A program made the position numbers and the translations under genes. Below, piece by piece: positions 53,780 through 62,400 of a stretch of DNA of 64,000 nt. Numbering within the stretch: position 1 is the stretch's first letter; each line of letters opens with the position of its first letter. The notes under the pieces are model-generated. The model was not told where the DNA came from, did no database searches, and worked only from the letters and a program-made list of their open reading frames with translations. The stretch lies in NCBI RefSeq assembly GCF_001431485.1, contig NZ_LDJM01000004.1:25519-89518 (forward strand). The letters are read 5' to 3'. Origin of the DNA: Stenotrophomonas ginsengisoli. GTDB taxonomy: Bacteria; Pseudomonadota; Gammaproteobacteria; Xanthomonadales; Xanthomonadaceae.

Positions 53780-54664
53780 TCAGCGGTCCACGTCGCGCAG
53801 GGTGCCGCCGGGCAGGAAGCTCCAGGTGCGGGTCACCTGCAGGATATCCACCCCGTCGCGGGCATCGGGCAGGGGCGGGTAGGGCTGGGCCAGCTGGACG
53901 ATGCGCAGGGCCGCGTCATCGAGCAGTGGCGTGCCCGAGCTGCGCAGCACGCGGGCACTTTCCAGCGAGCCGTCGCGGCGCACGCCCACAGTGATTACCA
54001 CCTGGCCGCCGAGGCGTTGCTGGCGGGCCTGGTCGGGATAATTCAGGTTTCCGACCCGTTCGGCGCGGTCCACCCAGGCGCGCAGATAGTTGGCGTAGGC
54101 GTATTCGCGGGTCGAGGCGGAGACAAACTTGCGCGTCGGGCGCTTGGCGTACTGCTCCGAGCGCAGGTGGACCTCAGCGGCCAGACGCGCCATTTCGGCG
54201 TCGCGCTGTTCGCGCGCATTGAGCGGGGCATCCGGCTGCGGCTGTTCCGGCGGTGTGCGCGGCTGGGCCAGGGCCTGTTGCTGTTCGCTGTTGCGGCTGC
54301 TGACCACCCGGGCCTGGGGCGGCGGCTGGGCCGCGGCGCTGCTGGCCTGTTGCGGCAGCGGGGCAACACCCTCGCGGCTGCGCGGTACGAAGCCGGCCTG
54401 CGGTTCGCGCGGGCGTTGCGCCGCCTCGTGCTCGCCGCCGCCGACCTGGTTGGCCTGGGCCAGGAAGTCGGCCTGCTTGGGGGTGAGCGGGGTGCTGGTC
54501 TGGCTGAAGATCACATCCAGGGTCGGCACCAGTGCGGCCGGATCGCTGACGGTGAAGCCGATGCCGGCGATCACCATCGCATGCAGCAGTACCGACAGGG
54601 TCAAGGTGGCGCCCAGGCGGCCGGATTCGGCCGCCGGAGCCGGAGCAGGGACCGCCGGATTCAT
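53780..54664 (-). CDS. tonB: TonB-family energy transducer
   Basis: A 294-residue bitopic protein with one N-terminal transmembrane segment (LGATLTLSVLLHAMVIAGIGF), a Gln/Pro-rich periplasmic linker, and a C-terminal TonB domain (about residues 205-285). The latter has the signature YPDQARQQRLGGQVVITVGV and LRSSGTPLLDDAALRIVQLA. It may power TonB-dependent receptors such as that at 9240. No exbB/exbD genes are beside it. It is downstream of gshB with an ATGA overlap (54661-54664). Confidence 0.85.
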   Translation of the reverse strand: MNPAVPAPAPAAESGRLGATLTLSVLLHAMVIAGIGFTVSDPAALVPTLDVIFSQTSTPLTPKQADFLAQANQVGGGEHEAAQRPREPQAGFVPRSREGVAPLPQQASSAAAQPPPQARVVSSRNSEQQQALAQPRTPPEQPQPDAPLNAREQRDAEMARLAAEVHLRSEQYAKRPTRKFVSASTREYAYANYLRAWVDRAERVGNLNYPDQARQQRLGGQVVITVGVRRDGSLESARVLRSSGTPLLDDAALRIVQLAQPYPPLPDARDGVDILQVTRTWSFLPGGTLRDVDR

Positions 54665-55611
54665 TGCGCCAGGCCGGCTTCGATGGCGTCAAACAGCTGG
54701 CCGCAGATGTTCAGGCCGAACTGGGCATCCAGCTCGCGGGCACAGGTCGGGCTGGTGACGTTGACTTCGGTCAGGTAGTCGCCAATCACATCCAGGCCGA
54801 CAAAACGCATGCCGCGCTGGCGCATCAGCGGGCCGACCTGGGCGGCAATCCAGCGGTCGCGCTCGCTCAGCGGGCGGCCTTCGCCGCGGCCGCCGGCGGC
54901 CAGGTTGCCGCGGAATTCATCGCCCTGCGGGATGCGTGCCAGACAGTAATCCACCGGCTCGCCGTCGATCAGCAGGATGCGCTTGTCGCCGGCACTGATG
55001 TCGGGAATGAACTTCTGCGCCAGGGCCAGCTGGCTGCCGCCGTCGGTCAGCGTTTCCAGGATCACGTTGAGGTTGGGATCGCCGGTGCCGGAGCGGAAGA
55101 TCGAGCGCCCGCCCATGCCGTCCAGCGGCTTGAGCACGGCCTGGCCGTGTTCCAGGACGAAGGCCTTCAGGGCCTTGGCATCGCGGCTGACCAGGGTGGG
55201 CGGGCAGCACTGCGGGAACAGCAGGGCAGCCAGTTTTTCGTTGTAGTCGCGCAGGCCCTGGGGGTTGTTGACCACGCAGGCGCCGGCATCCTCGGCCAGC
55301 GACAGCACCTGGGTGTCATACAGGAACTGGCTGTCAAAGGGCGGATCCTTGCGCATCAGCACCACCTGGCCGGGGCCGAAGGTGGTGGTGGTCCACTCAC
55401 CCAGCTGGTACCAGCCGGCTGCATCATCGCTGACCTGGAGCGGGGCGGTGTGGGCTATGGCCACGCCATCGGCAATGGCCAGGGCACCGGGCCGCACGTA
55501 GTGCAGGCGGTGGCCGCGGCGCTGGGCTTCCAGCAGCATTGCAAAGGTGGTGTCTTTGGCGATCTTGATCTTTTCGATCGGGTCCATCACCACGATGACA
55601 TCCAGGGTCAT
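54661..55611 (-). CDS. gshB: Glutathione synthetase
   Basis: A 316-residue ATP-grasp enzyme that adds glycine to gamma-glutamylcysteine. The N-terminus is MTLDVIVVMDPIEKIKIAKD. Downstream are the DDAAGWYQLGEWTTTTFGPG and VLMRKDPPFDSQFLYDTQVL stretches, and the ATP-grasp core (AVLKPLDGMGGRSIFRSGTG; GDKRILLIDGEPVDYCLARI; FVGLDVIGDYLTEVNVTSPT). Length and motifs are those of GshB. tonB overlaps its stop. In related genomes it also lies next to pilG, as here on the other strand. Confidence 0.97.
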   Translation of the reverse strand: MTLDVIVVMDPIEKIKIAKDTTFAMLLEAQRRGHRLHYVRPGALAIADGVAIAHTAPLQVSDDAAGWYQLGEWTTTTFGPGQVVLMRKDPPFDSQFLYDTQVLSLAEDAGACVVNNPQGLRDYNEKLAALLFPQCCPPTLVSRDAKALKAFVLEHGQAVLKPLDGMGGRSIFRSGTGDPNLNVILETLTDGGSQLALAQKFIPDISAGDKRILLIDGEPVDYCLARIPQGDEFRGNLAAGGRGEGRPLSERDRWIAAQVGPLMRQRGMRFVGLDVIGDYLTEVNVTSPTCARELDAQFGLNICGQLFDAIEAGLAQ

Positions 55612-55787
55612 GTCCTCAAGCCTGCAAGAATGGTTCAGGCGACCATGTTAGCGAGTTGCGCGCCACTTGCGGGCACGTACCCCCATGGCGGGCAGGGAAG
55701 TGGCAGAATGGGCGGGCAATTGCTGCGCAGCTAACTGCGACGTGCGTCTCATTGGGTGCTCCAACAGCATCGCGAAATGGACGCAAC

Positions 55788-55818
55788 TTGACAGTGACCG
55801 GCAGGATTGGGATATAGA
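55788..55818 (+). promoter_or_regulatory. pilG: Sigma-70 type promoter of the pil-chp operon
   Basis: A perfect -35 TTGACA (55788-55793) is followed at 17 bp by GATATA (55811-55816) or at 19 bp by TATAGA (55813-55818). It lies 60 bp before the pilG start, in the gap after the divergent gshB. Confidence 0.65.
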
Positions 55819-55876
55819 TGCGTCTTCGCAATGGCGTTGCGTATTGGCTCAACACGCCATGCATGGGGAAAACTCA

Positions 55877-56278
55877 ATGGCTGAAAACATGGCTGCGGGC
55901 GGGGAGCTCGCGGGGCTGAAGGTCATGGTCATCGATGATTCGAAGACCATTCGACGGACGGCGGAAACCTTGCTCAAACGCGAGGGGTGTGAAGTGGTCA
56001 CGGCCACTGATGGTTTCGAGGCCCTGGCCAAGATTGCCGACCAGCAGCCGCACATCATCTTTGTCGACATCATGATGCCGCGCCTGGATGGGTACCAGAC
56101 GTGCACCCTGATCAAGAGCAACCAGCGTTTCAAGTCGACGCCGGTGATCATGCTGTCCTCCAAGGACGGCCTGTTTGACAAGGCACGCGGTCGCATCGTG
56201 GGTTCGGAGCAGTACCTGACCAAGCCGTTCACCCGCGATGAGCTGCTCGGGGCGATTCGCACCTACGTAAACGCCTGA
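55877..56278 (+). CDS. pilG: Type IV pilus response regulator PilG
   Basis: A 133-residue single-domain CheY-like receiver. The acidic pocket is VIDDSKTIRRTAE, the phosphoacceptor Asp is in IIFVDIMMPRLDGYQ, Thr/Ser in IMLSSKDGLFDKARG, and the switch Lys in YLTKPFTRDEL. PilG is phosphorylated by ChpA and controls pilus extension. The start at 55877 follows GGGGAAAAC; ATG at 55859 would add MHGENS. It is the first gene of pilGHIJ-chpA. Confidence 0.95.
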   Translation: MAENMAAGGELAGLKVMVIDDSKTIRRTAETLLKREGCEVVTATDGFEALAKIADQQPHIIFVDIMMPRLDGYQTCTLIKSNQRFKSTPVIMLSSKDGLFDKARGRIVGSEQYLTKPFTRDELLGAIRTYVNA

Positions 56279-56294
56279 CCAGGGGGACAGGTAC

Positions 56295-56657
56295 ATGGCA
56301 ACGATTTTGTTGATCGAAGACTCACCCACGGACCGGGCGGTGTTCACCCAGTGGTTGGAGCGTGCCGGGCATCAGGTGCTGGCCGCCGACAATGCTGAAG
56401 ACGGTCTGCAGCTGGCCCGCGAACAGCGTCCCGGGCTGGTGCTGATGGACGTGGTGTTGCCCGGCATGAGTGGCTTCCAGGCCACGCGTGCGTTGGCACG
56501 CGACGAGTCGACCAAGCAGATTCCGGTGTTGATCGTTTCCACCAAGAACATGGAAACCGATAAGGCCTGGGGCCTGCGCCAGGGCGCGGTGGACTACATC
56601 GTCAAGCCGCCTCGCGAAGATGAGCTGATTGCGCGCATCAACGAGCTGGTGAACTGA
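56295..56657 (+). CDS. pilH: Type IV pilus response regulator PilH
   Basis: A 120-residue CheY-like receiver with ILLIEDSPTDRAVF, phospho-Asp in LVLMDVVLPGMSGFQ, and Lys in VDYIVKPPREDEL. In Pseudomonas PilH opposes PilG, driving retraction or acting as a phosphate sink. Shine-Dalgarno AGGGGGACAGG precedes the ATG. pilI overlaps its stop by one base. Confidence 0.95.
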   Translation: MATILLIEDSPTDRAVFTQWLERAGHQVLAADNAEDGLQLAREQRPGLVLMDVVLPGMSGFQATRALARDESTKQIPVLIVSTKNMETDKAWGLRQGAVDYIVKPPREDELIARINELVN

Positions 56658-57187
56658 TGCGCTCGCCATTCGACATCCTGGAAGCCTACGAGCAGCGCAG
56701 CCTGCAGCACGCGGTACAGCTGCCGGGGCGCGAGTTCTCGGCCGAGTTGTGGCGCGGGGTCGGCTACCGGATCGGCAAGCGCCGGCTGGTGTCCGATTTC
56801 CGCGAGGTGGTGGAAATCGTGCCGATGCCACAGGTCACCCTGGTTCCCGGGGCCCAGCCATGGCTGCTGGGCGTGGGCAACCTGCGTGGCAACCTGTTCC
56901 CGGTGATCGACCTGAAGTACTTCCTGGAAGGGCAGTTCACCTCGTTGAGCGAGGGTCAGCGCGTGCTGATCGTGCGCCAGGCCGGCGGTGACGTGGCCCT
57001 GACCATCGACGAACTGTACGGCCAGCGCAGCTTCAACCCGCACCAGAGTGTGGATCCGGGTGTGCTGGCACAGGGCCGCTACCGTTACTTCGTTGATCGT
57101 GCCTACCACGACGATGGCCACGACTGGGGCGTCTTCTCGCTCGCCCTGCTCTCGCGTACTCCCGAATTCCGCCACGCTGCCGCCTGA
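56657..57187 (+). CDS. pilI: Type IV pilus chemosensory adaptor PilI
   Basis: A 176-residue CheW-like adaptor linking PilJ to ChpA. The CheW signature includes PQVTLVPGAQPWLLGVGNLRG, LFPVIDLKYFLEGQF and RVLIVRQAGGDVALTIDEL. It begins within the pilH stop (TGATG), which implies coupled translation. Confidence 0.92.
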   Translation: MRSPFDILEAYEQRSLQHAVQLPGREFSAELWRGVGYRIGKRRLVSDFREVVEIVPMPQVTLVPGAQPWLLGVGNLRGNLFPVIDLKYFLEGQFTSLSEGQRVLIVRQAGGDVALTIDELYGQRSFNPHQSVDPGVLAQGRYRYFVDRAYHDDGHDWGVFSLALLSRTPEFRHAAA

Positions 57188-57239
57188 TCCGGCAGCGTTT
57201 GCGTGTGCCCAAAAAATCGCTGACTTGAGGTCTCACCTG

Positions 57240-59276
57240 ATGAGCAATGCGTCCGACGCCACCACTTCGAGCAAGCTCGGCAACCTTGGCGCCAACTTCT
57301 GGCTTGGCCTGTTGCTGTTGTCGATGCTGGTCTTTGGTGCCAATACCGGTGTAGCCACCTGGCAGGGTGGTCGTCTGGCCGGCGGCCAGGACGGCGCTGC
57401 CGACCTGCAGGTGCTGTCCCAGCGCCTGGCCATCCAGGGCCGTGAGGCCGTCGCGGGCAACGCCCCGGCCTTCAACGAGTTCAAGGACACCCGCGCGGCG
57501 ATTGAAACCACCGTCAACGGCCTGCAGGGCCGTTTTGGCGAAGAGGCCGGTGTGTCCGGCCCGCTGCGCGAACTGGTCAACACCTGGAGCCCGCTGGCCG
57601 AGCGTGCCGGCCAGATCGTGCAGTCCGAACCGGCCGTGCTGGCGCTGTCCGGCCACGCCGACAGCTTCGTGGCGGCTGTGCCGGCCCTGCAGGCCGAGTT
57701 GAACGAAGTGGTGCGTGCGATGACGGCCTCCGGCGCCCAGGCCAGCCAGATCTACAACGCACTGCAGCAGGTGGTTGTGGCCGGCACCATGGCCCGCCGC
57801 GTCACTGAAATGCGTGCCGGCGGCCCGGGTGCGCGCGCCGCAGGCGACGCCATGGCCCGCGACATGGTCGTGTTCAGCCAGATGCTGGACGGCCTGCGCA
57901 ACGGCAATGCCGAATTGAACGTGGCTGCCGTGCGCAGCCCGGCGGCCCTGGCCGCGCTGGAGAAGTCGGCCAGCGTCTGGCAGGGCATGAAGAAGGACGC
58001 CGACGCCATGCTGGCTTCCTCGCGTCACCTGTTCGCTGCCCAGGCCGCATCGGCGGCGCTGGCCACCGATTCGGACAAGATGCTGGCTGACAGCCGTGCC
58101 CTGATGCAGAGCTTCACTGCCTTCGGTTCGGTGCGTGACAAGCGCATCTTCCCCAACTTCTGGTGGTCGGTGATCTTCGGTGCGCTGTCGGTGGTGTCCA
58201 TCGTCGGCTTCTTCTACACCACCGTGCGCAGCCGTTCGCGCGAACAGGACCTGCGTTACCAGGCCCAGGTGGAATTCAACAGCCGCAACCAGCAGGCAAT
58301 CATGCGTCTGCTGGACGAAATCTCCTCGCTCGGTGAGGGTGACCTGACCGTCAAGGCCTCGGTGACCGAGGACATGACCGGCGCCATCGCCGACGCAATC
58401 AACTACGCCGTTGATGAAATGCGCCACATGGTGACCACCATCAACTCGACCTCCGGCAAGGTGGCCGAGGCAACCGAATCCAGCCGTGCCACCGCACTGC
58501 AGCTGGCCGACGCGGCAGGCCACCAGGCCGACCAGATCAACAGCGCTTCGGAGCGTATCGCTGAAGTGGCAACCTCCATTGAGCAGGTGTCGCGCAACTC
58601 GGCCGAGTCGGCCGACGTGGCACAGCGCTCGGTGGTGATCGCCGCCGAAGGCGCCGGCGTGGTGCGCGAGACGATCCAGGGCATGGACCAGATCCGTGAC
58701 CAGATCCAGGAAACCTCCAAGCGCATCAAGCGCCTGGGTGAGTCCTCGCAGGAAATCGGCTCGATCGTGGAACTGATCAACGACATTTCCGAGCAGACCA
58801 ACATCCTGGCATTGAACGCGGCGGTGCAGGCAGCCAGCGCCGGTGAGGCCGGTCGCGGTTTCGCCGTGGTGGCCGACGAAGTGCAGCGCCTGGCAGAACG
58901 TACCTCCGGTGCGACCCGTCGAATCGAAGGCCTGGTGCAGGCCATTCAGGCCGATACCAACGAAGCGGTCTCCTCGATGGAGCAGACCACCGCCGAAGTG
59001 GTCTCCGGTGCGCGCCTGGCCGAAGACGCCGGTACCGCCCTGACCGAAATCGAACGCGTGTCCAACGCCCTGAACACCTTGATCAAGAACATCTCGGTGG
59101 CCGCACAGCAGCAGTCGGCAGCGGCAACGGACATCACCCAGACCATGGGCGTGATCCGTCAGATCACCAGCCAGACCTCCACCGGTGCCAGCCATACCGC
59201 CGAGTCGATCGGCCATCTGGCCCAGCTGGCGGCGGATCTGCGCCGTTCGGTGGCCGACTTCAAGCTGCCGGCATGA
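57240..59276 (+). CDS. pilJ: Type IV pilus methyl-accepting chemoreceptor PilJ
   Basis: A 678-residue inner-membrane receptor. It has a cytoplasmic tail, transmembrane helix 1 (FWLGLLLLSMLVFGANTGVA), a periplasmic PilJ-type four-helix sensor region (~40-290), helix 2 (FWWSVIFGALSVVSIVGFFY), HAMP-like and then the methyl-accepting signalling hairpin with ISEQTNILALNAAVQAASAG. The hairpin tip is a slight variant (AAVQAASAG where most have AAIEAARAG), as in other PilJ. The start at 57240 gives MSNASDATTSSK before helix 1; the frame is open back to 57048, within pilI, and that part was rejected. Confidence 0.95.
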   Translation: MSNASDATTSSKLGNLGANFWLGLLLLSMLVFGANTGVATWQGGRLAGGQDGAADLQVLSQRLAIQGREAVAGNAPAFNEFKDTRAAIETTVNGLQGRFGEEAGVSGPLRELVNTWSPLAERAGQIVQSEPAVLALSGHADSFVAAVPALQAELNEVVRAMTASGAQASQIYNALQQVVVAGTMARRVTEMRAGGPGARAAGDAMARDMVVFSQMLDGLRNGNAELNVAAVRSPAALAALEKSASVWQGMKKDADAMLASSRHLFAAQAASAALATDSDKMLADSRALMQSFTAFGSVRDKRIFPNFWWSVIFGALSVVSIVGFFYTTVRSRSREQDLRYQAQVEFNSRNQQAIMRLLDEISSLGEGDLTVKASVTEDMTGAIADAINYAVDEMRHMVTTINSTSGKVAEATESSRATALQLADAAGHQADQINSASERIAEVATSIEQVSRNSAESADVAQRSVVIAAEGAGVVRETIQGMDQIRDQIQETSKRIKRLGESSQEIGSIVELINDISEQTNILALNAAVQAASAGEAGRGFAVVADEVQRLAERTSGATRRIEGLVQAIQADTNEAVSSMEQTTAEVVSGARLAEDAGTALTEIERVSNALNTLIKNISVAAQQQSAAATDITQTMGVIRQITSQTSTGASHTAESIGHLAQLAADLRRSVADFKLPA

Positions 59277-59311
59277 GCCGGGCTCGGGCCGTTGCATCAG
59301 GGAAACCACGA

Positions 59312-59404
59312 ATGAGCCGTTGCCGTATTGTTTTCAACCTGCCCCTGGCTGCCATTGCGCCGGGCACCAACCTGTCGATGGAGCACCGCCATGAGTACGC
59401 GTGA
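59312..59404 (+). CDS. Possible 30-residue leader ORF before chpA
   Basis: A short frame, MSRCRIVFNLPLAAIAPGTN and ten more residues, with a good Shine-Dalgarno (AGGGA at 59299-59303, 8 bases before ATG). Its stop lies 14 bases into chpA, so it overlaps the chpA start out of frame. It may couple or attenuate chpA translation. Real expression is unproven. Confidence 0.35.
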   Translation: MSRCRIVFNLPLAAIAPGTNLSMEHRHEYA

Positions 59405-62400
59405 GGCGATGAGCCACGCTGCGCTGGGTTGGGTCAAGCCCGAGCTTGACCAGACCTTGCTGCAGATGCGCCAGCAGATCGAGGAGTATGTCGAGAACCC
59501 GGGCGACGGCCAGCAGATGCTGCAGGCCGCCAACGCCCTGCACCAGGTCCACGGCACCTTGCAGATGGTCGAGCTGTACGCTCCGGCGATGGTGGCCGAG
59601 GAGCTGGAGCTGCTGGCCAAGGCGGTGCAGCAGGGCGTGGTGGCCGACAGCGAGGAGGCGTGCGCGTTGCTGATGCGCGGCACCGTGTTGCTGCCCGACT
59701 ATCTGGAGCGCCTGCAGAACGGTCACCGCGACATTCCGATCGTGCTGCTGCCCTTGCTCAACGAGATCCGTGCCGCGCGTGGTGCCGAGGGCCTGAACGA
59801 GAGCGTGCTGCTGGCTTTCGGGCCGGAAGCGGCCGATGTCAGCGCCGAGGAACTGGAACACGCGCGTGGCTCGCTGGCCGGGCGCAACCGTGACCTGCTG
59901 GCCACCGTTGGTGGCGTGGTCAAGGAAGAACTGCTGCGCATCAAGGATGCGCTGGACCTGCACCTGCGCACCAGCGCGCCGGCCTCGGCCCTGCAGACCC
60001 AGGTCAACGAGCTGTCGGCGGTGGCCGACACCCTGGCCATGATGGGCCTGGAAAGTGCCCGTGAGCTGGTCCTGGGCCAGCGCCAGTCGCTGGTGGATGT
60101 GGTGGACAGCCAGTCCAACATCGACGAAGACCTGCTGCTGGAAATCGCCGGTGCCCTGCTGTACGTGGATGCCTCGCTGGATGACCAGGTCTCGACCCTG
60201 GGCTCGGGCGGGCGTCACGATGAAGACCCGGTGGCGGTGGAAACCCAGCGCACGGTGGAGGTGCTGGCCGCCGAGGCGATCACCAACTTCGCCCAGGCGC
60301 GCGAACACTTCGTCGCCTTCATTGAAACCAACTGGGATCATGCCCGACTGGCCGACGTGCCGCGCCTGCTCGGCGATGTCGCCGGCGCGCTGCAGATCCT
60401 GTCCATGGATGAGCCGGCGCAATACGTCACCGGCGTGCAGCTGTACATCCAGAACGAACTGATTGGCCGCCTGCGCATTCCCAGCGGCCGCCAGCTGGAT
60501 ACCCTGGCCGATGCGATGGCCTCGCTGGAGTACTACCTGGAAGGGGTGCGCGAGCGCCGTCCGGGCGGTATCGAAATCCTGGAAATCAGCCGTACCTCGC
60601 TGCAGACCCTGCGCTACTGGCCGCTGCCGCGCGACGTGGCTGTGGCCGAGCCGTCGCAGGCCGCCGAGGTGCCGGATATCGCTTCGCTGCTGAGCCCGGT
60701 GCCGGAACTGGAGCGCCTGTCGCCAGCGGCCAGTGTGGCCCCGCTGGCCGCCGTGCCGGCTGACGCGCCGGCCGAGATGCCGACGCCGGCCCGCCCGGCG
60801 GTGGATGATTACCCGTACGTGTTTGCCGCCTCGCACCAGGTGCCGGGGCAGGGCAGCAGCCCGTTTGATCCGGTACGTGCCGAGGATGCCGGCCCTGAGC
60901 TGGTCGACACCCATACCCTGCAGCCGCTGGTGCTGGAAGACACCGCCGACAGCCTGTCCGATCTGGCTTCGCTCGCCGACGCCGGCGATGGTGCCGGTTT
61001 CAACAGCTTTGACCCGGTGGTGGCCGAGGACGTACAGCCGGTGGATACGGCTGCGCTGGACATTGTTCCGTTTGATCCGGCACTGCTGGTCGATGATGCC
61101 GTCGAGGGCCTGGAGGCCGACGCACAGCCGGCCTACAGCGGTCGTGGCGAGGCGGTGGAAAACGAATTGCGCGACGCCGGCCTGCCGGTGGCCAGCGATG
61201 TGGCCCCGATCGTGCTGGATGACGCCCTGGATGTGGCCGGTGCGACCCTGATCGAGCCGCAGGCGTTGGAATGGAGTGCCGAAGAAGCGGCCTTCTTCTC
61301 CCAGCTCAGCGACAGCGCCGGTGCCCTGCAGCCGGTGTCCGGGGAGCCGCTGGTCGACGCACCGCTGGCCGACGTGCCGGCTGCTGCGGCAGTGATCAAC
61401 GATGCCGGTTTCCAGGACAGCGGCAGCCTGGTCGATGCCGATACCCAGGAAATTCGCGAGGTGTTCCTGGAGGAGTTCGACGAGGAACTGGGCAACCTGA
61501 AGCAGATGTTGCCGGCCTGGTCGGCCAACCCGGGCCAGAACGAGCTGCTGCTGCCTGTGCGTCGCGTGTTCCATACCCTCAAGGGCAGTGGTCGCCTGGT
61601 CGGCGCACGCACCCTGGGTGAGTTCAGCTGGTCGATCGAAAGCATGCTCAACCGCGTGCGCGATGGCCTGCGCCCGGCCAGCCCGGCCGTGGTCGCCATG
61701 GTCCAGCTGGCCGTGGACGAGGTCCTGCCGCAGCTGTACGGCGCACTGCATGCCGGCAGCGCGGTCAGTGCTGACCTGATGGCCATCCAAGGGGTGGCCG
61801 AGCGTGTGGCCTCCGGTGAGGAAACCTATTACGTGCCGGCCGCGCGTGCTGCCGTGGCGGCGCCGGCGATCGTGCCGGAACAGGTCATCTCGGTGAACGA
61901 CCCGGCCGATGCCGTGGTGCAGGAAGCGGCCGTGGACGACGAGCCGGCCGGTACCCCGGCGGCGGTGGACAGCGTGCTGCTGGATATCCTGCAGGCCGAA
62001 GTCACCACCCACCTGGCCACCTTGCGTGGCTGGCTGGCAGCCAGCGAGCTGGAACCGCAGCCGGTGGACGAGCCGCTGCTGCGTGCCGTGCACACCATGA
62101 GCGGCGCCTTCGCCATGACCGAGGTGCCGGAAATCACCGATGTCACCGGTCCGGCCGAAGCTTTGGTCAAGCGCTTGCTGGCGGCTGCGGTGGTTCCGGG
62201 TGTGGCGGTGATCTCGGTCCTGTCCGCTTCGGCCCAGGCCATTGCCCAGACCCTGGAAGCCTTGCAGGCCGAGCGCCCGATGATTCCCAGCTTCCAGCAG
62301 TTGAATGCCCAGCTGCGGGAGCAGGTGGCGTTGCTGCCGGAAGCCGGCAATCCGCTGGTCGGCAACGACGAAAACTGGGATATGGACGTGCAGGAGCCGG

